A stretch of DNA of 64,000 bases, from assembly GCA_964453435.1 (NCBI GenBank), contig CAYVQZ010000017.1:1-64000 (forward strand), read 5' to 3'. Source of the stretch: CAYVQZ01 sp964453435 (GTDB lineage: Bacteria > Abyssobacteria > SURF-5). Numbering within the stretch: the first letter of the stretch is position 1; every line of letters starts with the position of its first letter. A program made the position numbers and the translations under genes. This document shows positions 25,167-35,736 of this stretch, piece after piece. Below the pieces are notes generated by a model. The model saw only the letters and a program-made list of their open reading frames with translations, made no database searches and was not told where the DNA came from.

Positions 25167-26464
25167 CGTTCCATCCTCATTCTCACTGCGTTTGCGTGCG
25201 CTGTCAAGCCTTCCAGTTCGGCGATTGCGATGATATCGTCGGCTTCGGCCCTGAGTTGTCTGGCCGAGTATTTGACCAGGCTGGTAACCTTCCGGAAATC
25301 TTCCGTGGTCAACGGAGAGGCGAACCTGGCCCTGCCGCCGGTGGGAAGCACGTGGTTCGGTCCGGCAAAGTAATCTCCGACGGAATTTGGGGTCTGATCG
25401 CCGAAAAAGATGACACCCGCGTTGTTAATTCGCTCGGCGACGTGGTGAGCGTTTTTAACGAGCAACTCGAGGTGTTCGGGCGCTCGCCGGTTCGCAAGGT
25501 CAATGGCCTCGTGTATACCCCGGGCAACGATGGCGAGCCCGTTTCTATCGAGGGATTTTCTGATGGTCTCGCTTCGCTCCAAGCCTTCGATTTGAATTTT
25601 CATTTCCTCGATGACTTCCCTCACGAGCCTGCGGGAAGTGGAAACGAGGATAGCGCTCGCCATTTCGTCGTGTTCCGCCTGCGAAAGCATGTCGGCGGCG
25701 ACAAGCCTCGGGTCGGCGGAAGAATCGCCAACGATCATGATTTCGCTCGGTCCGGCCTCCATGTCGATTGCCACCGCTCCGGCAACAAGCCGTTTCGCGA
25801 CGGCGACATAAATGTTGCCGGGCCCGACAATCTTGTCCACTTTCGGGATGGTCTCTGTGCCATATGCCAGCGCGGCGATTGCCTGCGCGCCTCCAATCCG
25901 ATAAATCTGCGTCGCTCCCGCGATGTCGGCGGCTACGAGGAGCCCCGGATGAATGGCGCCGCCTTCGCCGCTCGGGGGAGACACCATAACGATTTCGGAA
26001 CATCCGGCGACGGTCGCGGGCGCGATATTCATGAGGACCGACGAGGGGTAAAAAGCTTTTCCACCCGGGCAGTAGACGCCTACGCGCTCGATCGCGGTGA
26101 TTTTTTGTCCGACGAACGCGTTTCGCGAGAAGCGGGTCACCCATGTCCGCCGAAGCTCTTTCTGATGAAACGAAATGATTTTCTTGTACGCTCTGCGAAG
26201 CGCGCCGAGCGAATGACGGGAGACAGCCTTGTAGGCGGAGAGTATCTCCTCTCTCTCAACTTGAAAGCGGGAGGGTTTGAGTGAAACCCCGTCGAACTTT
26301 TCCGTGAATTTGACGACCGCCCTATCTCCTTCGAGCCTGACGGAATCGACAATTGCGCGCACGGAGGATTCAATGCGGGAGGATTCCTTTCCGGAATAGC
26401 TCGGGAACAGCAGTTCGTCAAGTTTTTTTCCGGAGATTGTTCTGGTCTCGACTACTTGAATCAT
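25163..26464 (-). CDS. hisD: Histidinol dehydrogenase
   Basis: A 433-residue zinc enzyme for the last two steps of histidine synthesis (histidinol to histidine with NAD). Family blocks run in order: ERVGVYCPGGKAFYPSSVLM, GGAQAIAALAYGTETIPKVDKIVGPGN, AGPSEIMI, LSQAEHDEMASAILVS with the zinc-ligand His, and RAPEHLEL. Length is normal. GAGGGACC precedes the ATG. It is followed by hisC with an ATGA overlap and preceded by murA at about 100 bases. Confidence 0.95.
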   Translation of the reverse strand: MIQVVETRTISGKKLDELLFPSYSGKESSRIESSVRAIVDSVRLEGDRAVVKFTEKFDGVSLKPSRFQVEREEILSAYKAVSRHSLGALRRAYKKIISFHQKELRRTWVTRFSRNAFVGQKITAIERVGVYCPGGKAFYPSSVLMNIAPATVAGCSEIVMVSPPSGEGGAIHPGLLVAADIAGATQIYRIGGAQAIAALAYGTETIPKVDKIVGPGNIYVAVAKRLVAGAVAIDMEAGPSEIMIVGDSSADPRLVAADMLSQAEHDEMASAILVSTSRRLVREVIEEMKIQIEGLERSETIRKSLDRNGLAIVARGIHEAIDLANRRAPEHLELLVKNAHHVAERINNAGVIFFGDQTPNSVGDYFAGPNHVLPTGGRARFASPLTTEDFRKVTSLVKYSARQLRAEADDIIAIAELEGLTAHANAVRMRMER

Positions 26465-26567
26465 AGGTCCCTCTTCATTGGCGCTTTGTCATCGCGAATA
26501 CCCGGAAGAGCGTTTCCGGATGAATTCGCGTGTTTTTCCGCATCGTCGCTCCCGCGAATCGCGGCCC

Positions 26568-27824
<1,257 letters not shown>

Positions 27825-28005
27825 TCGAATACCTCGCGGTTCTCGCGTTCAGGAATTGACAAACTCGATGAAACAGGACATTGTTGCATGGGGCTCACGG
27901 TTTCGATGGCGCCCCCTCCGGGGACAGTGAGCCCTTTCCGCGATTTGGGTAGCAAAGAGACTCAAAAAAGCTTTCGCAAACGCCACACGAGCGACGCTTT
28001 CGGTC

Positions 28006-28052
28006 CGGGTTATTGGGGGACACCATGCCACATGGTGTCCCCCAATAACCCG
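28006..28052. repeat. Perfect 21-bp inverted repeat
   Basis: Arms 28006-28026 and 28032-28052 are exactly complementary around a five-base loop GCCAC. Each arm carries a GGGGGACACC or GGTGTCCCCC block. There is no U-run on either side. It resembles a REP or MITE-like palindrome more than a terminator. Confidence 0.8.
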
Positions 28053-28188
28053 AAAATACCGGCAATTCCGTAATTGGGCACAGTCGATCTGTCCCACGAT
28101 TGCTCATGTCGCCGAAAAGCGAGCGAAGCGGGACTGTGATTTTGTCCGATAATTGCTTGCGAAGGGGGCTGTCCCAAGAATTGGGGAC

Positions 28189-28271
28189 GCGAAACCCCGC
28201 GCCTCGCGGGATAGATTCGGGATTGTCCCCCGAGCAGTAAACCGCCAGATGAAATTATCGGAAACACTCAC
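28189..28271 (+). repeat. Repeat module shared with 38041-38123
   Basis: Both begin GCGAA and contain CCCGCGCCTCGCGGGATAGA (itself a CCCGCG-CCT-CGCGGG hairpin). Both continue through ACCGCCA(G/T)ATGAAATTATCGGA, and most positions agree over about 83 bases. Confidence 0.75.
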
Positions 28272-28394
28272 AGCCCCCGAAATTCGGAATACCGAACCCT
28301 GAGCAAGATTCACAGTGCCCCTCGCTTAGCAACCGCGTGACAGATTCTGTTTGCTGTTTCCATCTGTCGGAATTACTGAGTCAGTTCGGCGCGG

Positions 28395-28850
28395 TCACTC
28401 CGGTTCTGCGAACGTATCGAGTGGCGCCGACGGCTCTCTTTCTCCGGGCATATCGGCTGGTTTGGCCGGTATCGTTCCTGTGGCGGGCAACTCCGATGAA
28501 AGCGGCTCTCCGGCGGGAGCGGGGGCAACCGGTTGCTCAGAACTCTGAACGGGCGGCATGACAGCCGGTTCTTGTTGCAGGATGGAGCTCGGAGCCCCTT
28601 CGAGTCCAAATTCCTGCCACGGACTGAACTTGGTCAAAAGGAGCGACGTAAGCATAAAGGCTGCGGCAAGAACCCAGGTGGTTCTGCCGATGAGGGTGGC
28701 GCTTCGCGCGCCGAATACGGTCTGGCTTGCCCCGCCGCCAAAAGCCGCCCCCAAGGACGCTCCTTTGCCCGCCTGCAACAGCACGATGAGAATGAGCCCC
28801 GTGCATGAGATAATATGTATAAGAAGCAAAAGGATTCCGATCCAGTTCAT
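28395..28850 (-). CDS. secG: Preprotein translocase subunit SecG
   Basis: A 151-residue SecG. The conserved part is residues 1-78, with a first membrane helix (IGILLLLIHIISCTGLILIVLLQ), the loop GKGASLGAAFGGGASQTVFG, and a second helix after TLIGRTTWVLAAAFMLTSLLL. It belongs to the SecYEG channel. The tail of about 70 residues is rich in Pro, Glu and Ala and longer than in short SecG proteins. It is the last gene of the rimP-secG operon, 25 bases after tpiA. Confidence 0.93.
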   Translation of the reverse strand: MNWIGILLLLIHIISCTGLILIVLLQAGKGASLGAAFGGGASQTVFGARSATLIGRTTWVLAAAFMLTSLLLTKFSPWQEFGLEGAPSSILQQEPAVMPPVQSSEQPVAPAPAGEPLSSELPATGTIPAKPADMPGEREPSAPLDTFAEPE

Positions 28851-28875
28851 GCCGCTTTTTCTCCACAGTTATGGT

Positions 28876-29649
28876 TCATTTGTCGATTGCGTTCGCGCCT
28901 GACCGGACAATTTTTTCGAAGGCGTCCGGCTCGAGACTGGCGCCACCGACCAGTGCGCCGTTTATATCGGGCTGGTCGAGCAGTTCATCGGCGTTTTCGG
29001 GCTTGACGCTGCCACCATACAGAATTGGCATCGAGGACGCGATTTCTTTGGTAAAACTCTTCCCCGCAAGCTGCCTGATCAGTGCGTGAACCTCCTGCGC
29101 CTGGTCGGGAGTCGCCGTTTTTCCGGTTCCGATCGCCCATACCGGTTCGTACGCGACTGTGACTCCCGCCATCTGTTGCGCGGTCAGGCCTGCGAATCCA
29201 TTTCTGACCTGTCCGGTAATTATGGCTTCAGTCTTTCCTTCGTCTCGTTGCTGTTCGCTTTCGCCGACACAGACTATTGGCGTGAGTTGGGCCTTGAGCG
29301 CGGCCAGGACCTTTTTGTTTACGGTTTCATCGGTTTCGCCGAAATATTCGCGCCGTTCAGAATGACCAATAATCACATGGGTGCAGCGGAGGTCTTTCAA
29401 CATGAGTGGTGAAATTTCGCCCGTGAAAGCGCCTTGCTCTTCCCAGTACACATTCTGCGCTCCAAGCAGTATGTTCGTTCCGGCAATTGCGGAGGCGACT
29501 TCGGACAATGCCGTAAAGGGCGGACATAGAACGACTTGAAGGGGGGAATCGAATCCATTCAACTTTGCCTTCAGGCTCGTGACGAATTCGCGCGCTTCGC
29601 CGGTGAGCTTGTGCATTTTCCAGTTGCCGGCAACAATCATCGGTTTCAT
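28876..29649 (-). CDS. tpiA: Triose-phosphate isomerase
   Basis: A 257-residue glycolytic TIM barrel interconverting dihydroxyacetone phosphate and glyceraldehyde 3-phosphate. The catalytic residues are visible: Asn9 and Lys11 in AGNWKMHK, His in VIIGHSERREYFGE, and Glu in VAYEPVWAIGTG, followed by the phosphate-gripping loop. The phosphate-binding SVKPENADEL and GGASL ends are intact. It lies between ribF (44 bases) and secG; tpiA-secG is a common neighbour pair. Confidence 0.96.
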   Translation of the reverse strand: MKPMIVAGNWKMHKLTGEAREFVTSLKAKLNGFDSPLQVVLCPPFTALSEVASAIAGTNILLGAQNVYWEEQGAFTGEISPLMLKDLRCTHVIIGHSERREYFGETDETVNKKVLAALKAQLTPIVCVGESEQQRDEGKTEAIITGQVRNGFAGLTAQQMAGVTVAYEPVWAIGTGKTATPDQAQEVHALIRQLAGKSFTKEIASSMPILYGGSVKPENADELLDQPDINGALVGGASLEPDAFEKIVRSGANAIDK

Positions 29650-29692
29650 TTCAGGTTTGCCTCCCGGAATACTTTGCCGTCATCGAATTGTA

Positions 29693-30640
29693 TCATATGC
29701 CACCGTCATCTTCAACCAGGGTTTCCCGTGCCTTCTCGACGTCTTTCTTGATTTGCTCGGCCAGCGCGCCGAGCGACGGGAACTTCTGCTCGTCCCTGAG
29801 CTTATCGACGAACGTGACCTCGATTTCCGTGCCGTAGATGTCACGATAGAAATCCATGATGTGAACCTCGATGGTTCGCTTTTTCTCGGAGGTCACCGTG
29901 GGTCTGACGCCGATGTTCAGGGTGCCGGGTTTTCTGGTTCCGCCGACATGTACCCAGACGGCGTAGATTCCGTTCGACGGCACCGCCTCGTGGTGCGGGT
30001 TTATGTTGGCGGTCGGGAACCCGATGTCCCTGCCGAGCCCGGAACCGCCAACGATTGTGCCGGTGATGGAATAGTTGCGCCCGAGATATTTCCCGGCGCG
30101 GTGTATATCGCCGGCAAGGATGAGTTCCCGGATGATTGTGCTGCTGACCAGTTGGCCGTCCACATCGACCCGGTCAATCTGTTCGACTTCATAGCCGTTA
30201 TCTTTGCTCATCTCTCGCAAGAGGTTTATGTCGCCCTTGCGGTCTTTTCCGAATCGCCAGTCGTATCCGACAACGATATATTTCATTCGAAGTTTTTCCA
30301 TGAGGAATTTTCGCACAAACGCCCGAGCCTCGGTATTCGCAAATTCGCGAGTGAAACGAATGAGACAAAGCGCCTCGATTCCGAGAGACTCCAGCAGGGC
30401 GGCCTTCTTTTTCGTTGTAGTCAGCAGGTTCGGCGCAGCCTCGGGGTTCAGCACCTCGCGGGGATGAGGGTCAAACGTGGCAACGCAGCTTGTGGCGCCC
30501 ATCTGCTTTGCCTTTTCCAGAACCCGCCCGATGATTTTTTGATGACCCAGGTGGATTCCATCGAAAATTCCCAACGTGATGCATAGCGGTCCCAGCGAGG
30601 GAATCGCTTTGTCTTCGTTTGTGAACGTGACCATACTCAT
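29693..30640 (-). CDS. ribF: Bifunctional riboflavin kinase/FAD synthetase
   Basis: A 315-residue two-domain enzyme making FMN and then FAD. The N-terminal nucleotidyltransferase domain has LGIFDGIHLGHQKII (HxGH), and VGYDWRFGKDRKGD in the middle. The C-terminal kinase domain begins near 185 with GRNYSITGTIVGGSGLGRDIGFPTANI, whose PTAN motif binds flavin and metal. It ends in the helical DFYRDIYGTEIEV region. It sits 34 bases after truB in the same operon, the usual truB-ribF order. Confidence 0.94.
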   Translation of the reverse strand: MSMVTFTNEDKAIPSLGPLCITLGIFDGIHLGHQKIIGRVLEKAKQMGATSCVATFDPHPREVLNPEAAPNLLTTTKKKAALLESLGIEALCLIRFTREFANTEARAFVRKFLMEKLRMKYIVVGYDWRFGKDRKGDINLLREMSKDNGYEVEQIDRVDVDGQLVSSTIIRELILAGDIHRAGKYLGRNYSITGTIVGGSGLGRDIGFPTANINPHHEAVPSNGIYAVWVHVGGTRKPGTLNIGVRPTVTSEKKRTIEVHIMDFYRDIYGTEIEVTFVDKLRDEQKFPSLGALAEQIKKDVEKARETLVEDDGGI

Positions 30641-30674
30641 CGGAAGGTGTTTTCACCGCATGTGCGGACAGAGC

Positions 30675-31601
30675 CTAACCGCTTTTCAAAACTCGCTTCG
30701 GATGGAATACACACGCGTCGTCGCTCCGCGAAAGCGTGCCCACCGCCAAGAGTTCGCCGTCCGGCCCGAACGCTTGCGCCCATGAATCGCATTCGGGGGG
30801 GGCGACTTGATGGCTGACCGTCACCGGCATCCCGTGCAGGAGCTTTCCGGCCTGATTCTCATCGCATGCAAGGGCGGGCAAATCCGAGAGAGCTTCCGAA
30901 ACCGGCAACAGGTTTCTCATGATTGCATGTGTTGTGTTCATTTCCTCAACCGACTTTGCGGCGGCGACTTCGAATCGGCCGACGGCAATCCGCCTGAGTT
31001 CCTGCAGACAACCTCCAACGCCCAGCGCCGCTCCAAAATCGGAGCAGATGGTTCGCACGTAGGTGCCCTTCGAGCATTCGACCAAAAAGGAAACCAGCGG
31101 CAGACTCACAGTCTCGACTTCGAGCCGCCTGATTTCGACGCGTCTGGGCTTCAAACGGACTTCTCTTTGCCGCCGTGCGAGCCTGTAGGCGGGGACTCCC
31201 TTGACTTTGAGAGCGGAGAAGGCCGGCGGCGTCTGTTCTATCGCGCCGACAAAAGATTGCGCGGTGGTACGGACCCGGTCTTCTGTTATGTTGTCGACGG
31301 ACGATTCGGCAATCACGTGTCCGGAAATATCCTGAGTATCGGTTCGGATGCCCAGGCGCATGACCGCATGATAGAGCTTGTGTTCGGTCTCTATGAAGCT
31401 TGCGATTTTGGTTGCTGCGCCCACACACAGGATGAGCAGACCGCTGGCGAGTGGGTCCAGCGTGCCCGTGTGGCCGACACGAAGCGGGCGAATATGCTTC
31501 CGCACGGTGGCAACGACATCATGGGAAGTCATTCCCTTCGATTTGTCGATGAGCAGCAGGCCTCCCGATGGAGCCGGCCCGGTTTCAGTCGCTTTTTCCA
31601 T
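30675..31601 (-). CDS. truB: tRNA pseudouridine(55) synthase
   Basis: A 308-residue TruB, which makes pseudouridine 55 in the T loop of tRNA. Family motifs are LLLIDKSKGMTSHDVVATVRK, GHTGTLDPLASGLLILCVGAATK with the catalytic Asp, the YHAVMRLGIRTDTQD strand, and ECSKGTYVRTICSDFGAALG. The C-terminal PUA-like part is present. Its start overlaps the upstream nrnA end by 17 bases. Confidence 0.95.
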   Translation of the reverse strand: MEKATETGPAPSGGLLLIDKSKGMTSHDVVATVRKHIRPLRVGHTGTLDPLASGLLILCVGAATKIASFIETEHKLYHAVMRLGIRTDTQDISGHVIAESSVDNITEDRVRTTAQSFVGAIEQTPPAFSALKVKGVPAYRLARRQREVRLKPRRVEIRRLEVETVSLPLVSFLVECSKGTYVRTICSDFGAALGVGGCLQELRRIAVGRFEVAAAKSVEEMNTTHAIMRNLLPVSEALSDLPALACDENQAGKLLHGMPVTVSHQVAPPECDSWAQAFGPDGELLAVGTLSRSDDACVFHPKRVLKSG

Positions 31602-32574
31602 CTTGTCGTTCGGCCTTTTGAAGGGCTTTTCTGACGGCGGCGTACATTTGCTCCTTGGCGTACTTCATGTCACCTTTGATGGTGCATCCCGCCGCCCTCA
31701 AGTGTCCGCCGCCATCGAACCGGCGTGCTATTTCATTGACGTCCACGTGGTCTTTGGACCTCAGGCTGACCTTAATGCCGTCGTGGGTTTCCCGGAAAAG
31801 CAAGGCGACTTCGACGTCCCTGATGCCTCTTCCCAGGTTCACGATGTCGTGCGTGTCTTCCGCCGTGGCTCCCGTTTCTTCGAGCATTGCCCGGGTTATG
31901 GTTATGCAGGATATCTTTCCGTTGATCTCGAGAGTGGAATGCGCGCGCGCACCAATGCGAGCGGCAGATTGGCTCATGTTCTCATAGACGCGCTGATAAA
32001 TTTGATGAGGGCTGACGCCGTATTTGATGAGCCTCGCCGCAATCTCGTGTGAACGAGCGGTGGTGTTGGGATACTTGAATGAGCCCGTGTCTGTCATGAT
32101 CGCCGTGTAAAGCACTTCTGCAACCACGTCGTCGACCGGCTCTTCCATGGCGTCGAACAATTCGTGCACAACCTCGGCGACTGCGCAGAAGTCGGGTTCC
32201 ACAATGTTCAAATGACCAAACTCTGCATTCTCGACGTGGTGGTCGATATTAATCCAGATGGGGATGGCTTTAATGAATTGCTCGACTTCGGTGCCGGCGC
32301 GTTGTATCGTTGGACATTCCAGGAACACAGCCACATCGAATTGGTCGGAGACAGGGACAGCGCTGACGATTTCATGGGAATGGTTGAGGAACCGGTAAAT
32401 TTCGGGCACTCCATCCCGGTCATACGCAACGGCGTGCTTGCCTCTTCGTCTGAGCAGTAAGAGGAGGGCGATGAGCGAGCCTATGGCATCGCCGTCCGGG
32501 TCGACGTGCGAGACCAGAAAGAACGTCTTGTTTTGTTCGATTGCGCCGACCAGCCGCGCAATTTCATTCGTCAT
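31585..32574 (-). CDS. nrnA: DHH-family phosphoesterase, NrnA-like oligoribonuclease/pAp phosphatase
   Basis: A 329-residue DHH/DHHA1 protein. The N-terminal domain holds the metal motifs VSHVDPDGDAIGS, NIDHHVEN (DHH) and MTDTGSFKYPNTT. The C-terminal DHHA1 domain ends with GGGHLRAAG. NrnA removes nanoRNA and converts pAp to AMP in the cytoplasm. It is a regular member of the nusA-infB-rbfA-truB cluster, overlapping rbfA by 11 bases and truB by 17. Confidence 0.92.
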   Translation of the reverse strand: MTNEIARLVGAIEQNKTFFLVSHVDPDGDAIGSLIALLLLLRRRGKHAVAYDRDGVPEIYRFLNHSHEIVSAVPVSDQFDVAVFLECPTIQRAGTEVEQFIKAIPIWINIDHHVENAEFGHLNIVEPDFCAVAEVVHELFDAMEEPVDDVVAEVLYTAIMTDTGSFKYPNTTARSHEIAARLIKYGVSPHQIYQRVYENMSQSAARIGARAHSTLEINGKISCITITRAMLEETGATAEDTHDIVNLGRGIRDVEVALLFRETHDGIKVSLRSKDHVDVNEIARRFDGGGHLRAAGCTIKGDMKYAKEQMYAAVRKALQKAERQDGKSD

Positions 32575-32929
32575 CTGAGCCGTTGCTTTTCTCCTGAACC
32601 ACCTGGTCTATGAGAGCGAGGATACGCGCGCCCTCTTCGAGCGACTTATCATATTTGAATGTGACGTCGGGAATGTATTTGAGGCGGAGCCGACGGCCCA
32701 GTTCGCGTTTGATGAAACCCGTAGCGCTGCGCAATCCCGCAAGCGTGCCTTGACGCTCCTTTTCGCTTCCCAAAACGCTGACATAGACCGAGGCATGTCG
32801 GAGGTCAGCGGTGACCTCCACGAGCGTGACGGATACAAACCCGATGCGCGGGTCCTTGATCTCTCGCAGCACCAAGTCGCTTATTTCTTTTTTGAGCAGT
32901 TCGCCGAGGCGTTGTCGCCGATTTCCCAT
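32564..32929 (-). CDS. rbfA: Ribosome-binding factor A
   Basis: A 121-residue KH-fold protein assisting late 30S maturation. It reads RRQRLGELLKKEISDLVLREIKDPRIGFVSVT near the start and has the FIKRELGRRLRLKYIPDVTFKYDKSLEEGARI block that defines the family. No strong ribosome site is seen at the ATG. It lies 77 bases after ylxP and overlaps nrnA. Confidence 0.93.
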   Translation of the reverse strand: MGNRRQRLGELLKKEISDLVLREIKDPRIGFVSVTLVEVTADLRHASVYVSVLGSEKERQGTLAGLRSATGFIKRELGRRLRLKYIPDVTFKYDKSLEEGARILALIDQVVQEKSNGSDDE

Positions 32930-33006
32930 GGTTTTTCATCACGGTCTGAATGCCGCGCCACTCGCAAAATCATTCGGCGCTGTGCGGCACTGATTGTTCG
33001 GTCTGG

Positions 33007-33288
33007 TTATATGATTTCGATGCTATAATCCAAGAGTTCCGCCTCAAAGTTTCCCTCAATAAATCTGACGACCTCCGCAAGGACCCGGTCTGCGTGCACT
33101 TTGTCATTGGATGCGCAGCAGATGCCCAGCGTTGCCCGCTGCCAGAGGTCGTTGTGGTCGACTTCGGCTATCGATATATTGAATTGCCGCCGCGTTCTGT
33201 CCTTTATGCTTCTTAGAATTTGCCGTTTGCGTTTCAGCGAGTTGTTGCCGCGAAGCAACAGGTCAATTTGCAGGATGCCCACAACCAT
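33007..33288 (-). CDS. ylxP: YlxP-like DUF503 family protein
   Basis: A 93-residue DUF503 protein: VVGILQIDLLLRGNNSLKRKRQILRSIKDRTRRQFNISIAEVDHNDLWQRATLGI is the family pattern. Proteins of this family sit between infB and rbfA in many bacteria, as here (3 bases after infB). It is linked to 30S assembly by location; its exact action is not settled. Confidence 0.88.
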   Translation of the reverse strand: MVVGILQIDLLLRGNNSLKRKRQILRSIKDRTRRQFNISIAEVDHNDLWQRATLGICCASNDKVHADRVLAEVVRFIEGNFEAELLDYSIEII

Positions 33289-33291
33289 CGT

Positions 33292-35736
33292 TTAAAGCGT
33301 TCGGGCAATTTCCTCGATTCGATAACACTCGATTACATCGCCCACTTTGACGTCGTTGAAGTTTTCCAGCCCGATGCCGCATTCCGTTCCCGCAGGCGCT
33401 TTTTGGGCGAATTCCTTATAGCGTTTCAACGAAGCGATTTTCCCGTCGTAGACGACGATTCCATCCCTGACCAGTCGGACCCTCTGGTTGGCGACAATTT
33501 CTCCGTCGGCAACCCGGCAGCCGGCGACGGTCCCGATGGAACTGACTTTGAACGTTTGGACCACTTCGGCGCGCCCGAGGAAAACCTCTTTTCTCTCCGG
33601 TTCGAGCAGACCTTCCATAGCCGCCCGCACGTCATCTATCACGTCGTATATGACGCGGTAGAGCCTGTAATCCACTCCTTCTTTCTCGGCAAGGTCGCCA
33701 GCTTTGGCGTCGGGTCTGACATTGAAGCCGATGAGGAGAGCATTGGAGGCGGATGCGAGAATAACGTCGGACTCGTTGATGGCGCCAACGCCCGAATGGA
33801 TGACATTCAGTTTCACATTGTCCGTCGGCAGTTTCAGCAGCGAATCCTGCAGCGCGGTGACCGACCCTTGAACATCACCTTTGAGAACGATGTTCAGTTC
33901 CCTGATTTCGCCAGCCTGGATTTGTTCATAGAGGTCTTCGAGAGTCACCCGCCTTTGCTGCATCATCTCTTTTTGGCGCTGTTTGAGCGAACGCGAGTCA
34001 GCTATCTGGCGGGCTTTCTTTTCATCCTTCATTGTGACGAAAGGGTCACCGGCCTGGGGAACTCCCGCAAAACCGAGCACCTCCACGGGAACCGAGGGGC
34101 CGGCTTCGGTCAAATTTCTCCCCTTGTCATCCAACATTGCGCGGACTCGCCCGTATTGTTTTCCGGCCACGAAAGAGTCTCCGACCCGCAGGGTTCCGCT
34201 TTGCACGAGAACTGTCGCCACGGGTCCGCGGCCGCGGTCGAGTTTGGCTTCGAGCACGATACCGCGGGCCGGTTTGTCCGGATTCGCCGATAATTCGAGC
34301 AACTCGGCCTCGAGCAGCAACATTTCCAGCAGGTTTGTCAGCCCTTCTTTCGTTTTCGCCGAGACGGTGACCGTAATGGTCTTGCCGCCCCAATCCTCCG
34401 GAAGGAGGTCGAGGTTCGCCAGTTGTTGTTTGACCTGGTTAATATTCGCTTCGGGCTTGTCGATTTTGTTGATAGCCACCACAATCGGCACATTCGCCGC
34501 TCGGGCGTGGTTCACGGCCTCCACCGTTTGCGGCATCACGCCGTCGTCGGCGGCGACGACCAGGACGACCACGTCGGTGACATTCGCTCCGTGAGCGCGC
34601 ATTGCAGTGAACGCCTCGTGGCCGGGGGTATCGAGAAAGACTACATGGCCGCTGTCGAGCGCGACGTCATACGCGCCTATGTGTTGGGTTATTCCGCCGG
34701 CTTCTTCCTCCATGACATTGGTTTTTCGGATTGCGTCGAGGAGGGCGGTCTTGCCGTGGTCCACATGGCCCATCACCGTGACAACCGGCGCCCGCGGTTT
34801 AAGGTTCTCGGGGACCTCTTCCTCCTCTTCTTCCTCGACCAAGTCCTCCAGCGAAGCGGCCTCCTGAACGTCGTAGCCATACTTTTCTGCGATCTTCTCG
34901 ATTACTCCGACGTCAAGCGGCTGATTCTTTGTGGCCATGATGTCCATCTGCATGAGTTCCAGGATGAGCGCTCCCGCCTTCATTTTCAAAGCTTTTGCAA
35001 GTTCGTCGACCGTCATAACCCCGTCCACCGTAATGACCGGTTTGCGCGGACCGCGCGCTTTTCGCCGGAGCAGGCGCTCGGACGGAGGCGGAGGCTCGAT
35101 GACTTTTCGCTCTTCTTCCTTCTTCAGCCGTTCTTTTTCTCGCTCTCGTCTTCTTTTCCTGCGGTCACGGCGTTTGGTTCTCCACTCGATGCGTTTCTTT
35201 TCTTCGAGCAACAAATCTGTTTCGTCCTGTAATTCCTCTTCCGCTTCGAGCTCCTTTTTGGCGGGGGCTTCCTTTTTTTCGACTACCCCTTCGGGAGCTC
35301 GTGCGGCTTTTCGAACCTCTATTTTGGGAGGTTCTTTCGCGGGCGGTTTCTCCTCCGCCTCCGGCGTTTTCACGAGAGGTTCCTTCGCGGCTGGTTTCTT
35401 TGCCGGAGCCTCTTCGACCGCTACGGCGGCCGCCGGCTGCTCGGGTTTGGCGCGTTTCTTTGAGGCCTTCGCTGTCTTTTTGGGTTTGGCCTCTTTGGGT
35501 TCGGCCTTTTTCGCTTCCTTTTTCGTTTTTGGCCTTGCCTTCTTCGCTTCGACCTTTTTTTCGCGTTTCAAATGACCGAGTTTTTTTGCAACCAGTTTGG
35601 TTTCTTTTTCTTCGAGGGTGGACATATGCGAGGTTATGGCGAAACCGAGTTCCTGAAGTTTAGCCATGAGTTCCTTGCTGGACAGGCCAAGCTCTTTCGC
35701 AAGTTCGAAGACGCGTATTTTGCTGGCGCTACTCAT
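33292..35736 (-). CDS. infB: Translation initiation factor IF-2
   Basis: An 814-residue IF-2, the GTPase that places initiator tRNA on the 30S subunit. The IF2N domain (IRVFELAKELGLSSKELMAKLQELG) comes first. A long Lys/Ala/Glu/Pro linker (about 55-235) follows, then a second IF2N-type segment (VMTVDELAKALKMKAGALILELM). The G domain shows GHVDHGKTALLDAI, DTPGHEAF and NKIDKPEAN. Domains II-IV end with CGIGLENFNDVKVGDVIECY. The ATG at 35736 has GGAGGCGAT upstream. It overlaps the nusA stop by eight bases. Confidence 0.95.
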   Translation of the reverse strand: MSSASKIRVFELAKELGLSSKELMAKLQELGFAITSHMSTLEEKETKLVAKKLGHLKREKKVEAKKARPKTKKEAKKAEPKEAKPKKTAKASKKRAKPEQPAAAVAVEEAPAKKPAAKEPLVKTPEAEEKPPAKEPPKIEVRKAARAPEGVVEKKEAPAKKELEAEEELQDETDLLLEEKKRIEWRTKRRDRRKRRREREKERLKKEEERKVIEPPPPSERLLRRKARGPRKPVITVDGVMTVDELAKALKMKAGALILELMQMDIMATKNQPLDVGVIEKIAEKYGYDVQEAASLEDLVEEEEEEEVPENLKPRAPVVTVMGHVDHGKTALLDAIRKTNVMEEEAGGITQHIGAYDVALDSGHVVFLDTPGHEAFTAMRAHGANVTDVVVLVVAADDGVMPQTVEAVNHARAANVPIVVAINKIDKPEANINQVKQQLANLDLLPEDWGGKTITVTVSAKTKEGLTNLLEMLLLEAELLELSANPDKPARGIVLEAKLDRGRGPVATVLVQSGTLRVGDSFVAGKQYGRVRAMLDDKGRNLTEAGPSVPVEVLGFAGVPQAGDPFVTMKDEKKARQIADSRSLKQRQKEMMQQRRVTLEDLYEQIQAGEIRELNIVLKGDVQGSVTALQDSLLKLPTDNVKLNVIHSGVGAINESDVILASASNALLIGFNVRPDAKAGDLAEKEGVDYRLYRVIYDVIDDVRAAMEGLLEPERKEVFLGRAEVVQTFKVSSIGTVAGCRVADGEIVANQRVRLVRDGIVVYDGKIASLKRYKEFAQKAPAGTECGIGLENFNDVKVGDVIECYRIEEIARTL

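Larger units (their letters stand above)
27825..28394. repeat. Copy 4 region: composite of dispersed repeats
   Basis: The 570-base gap between secG and murA is packed with repeat modules. There is a 21-bp perfect hairpin (28006-28052). The module ATTCCGTAATTGGGCACAG (28065-28083) is shared with copies 1 and 5. An end-like GATCTGTCCCACGATT (28085-28100) follows. The 83-base stretch 28189-28271 is close to 38041-38123. No gene is seen, and any murA promoter here is hidden among the repeats. Confidence 0.7.
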
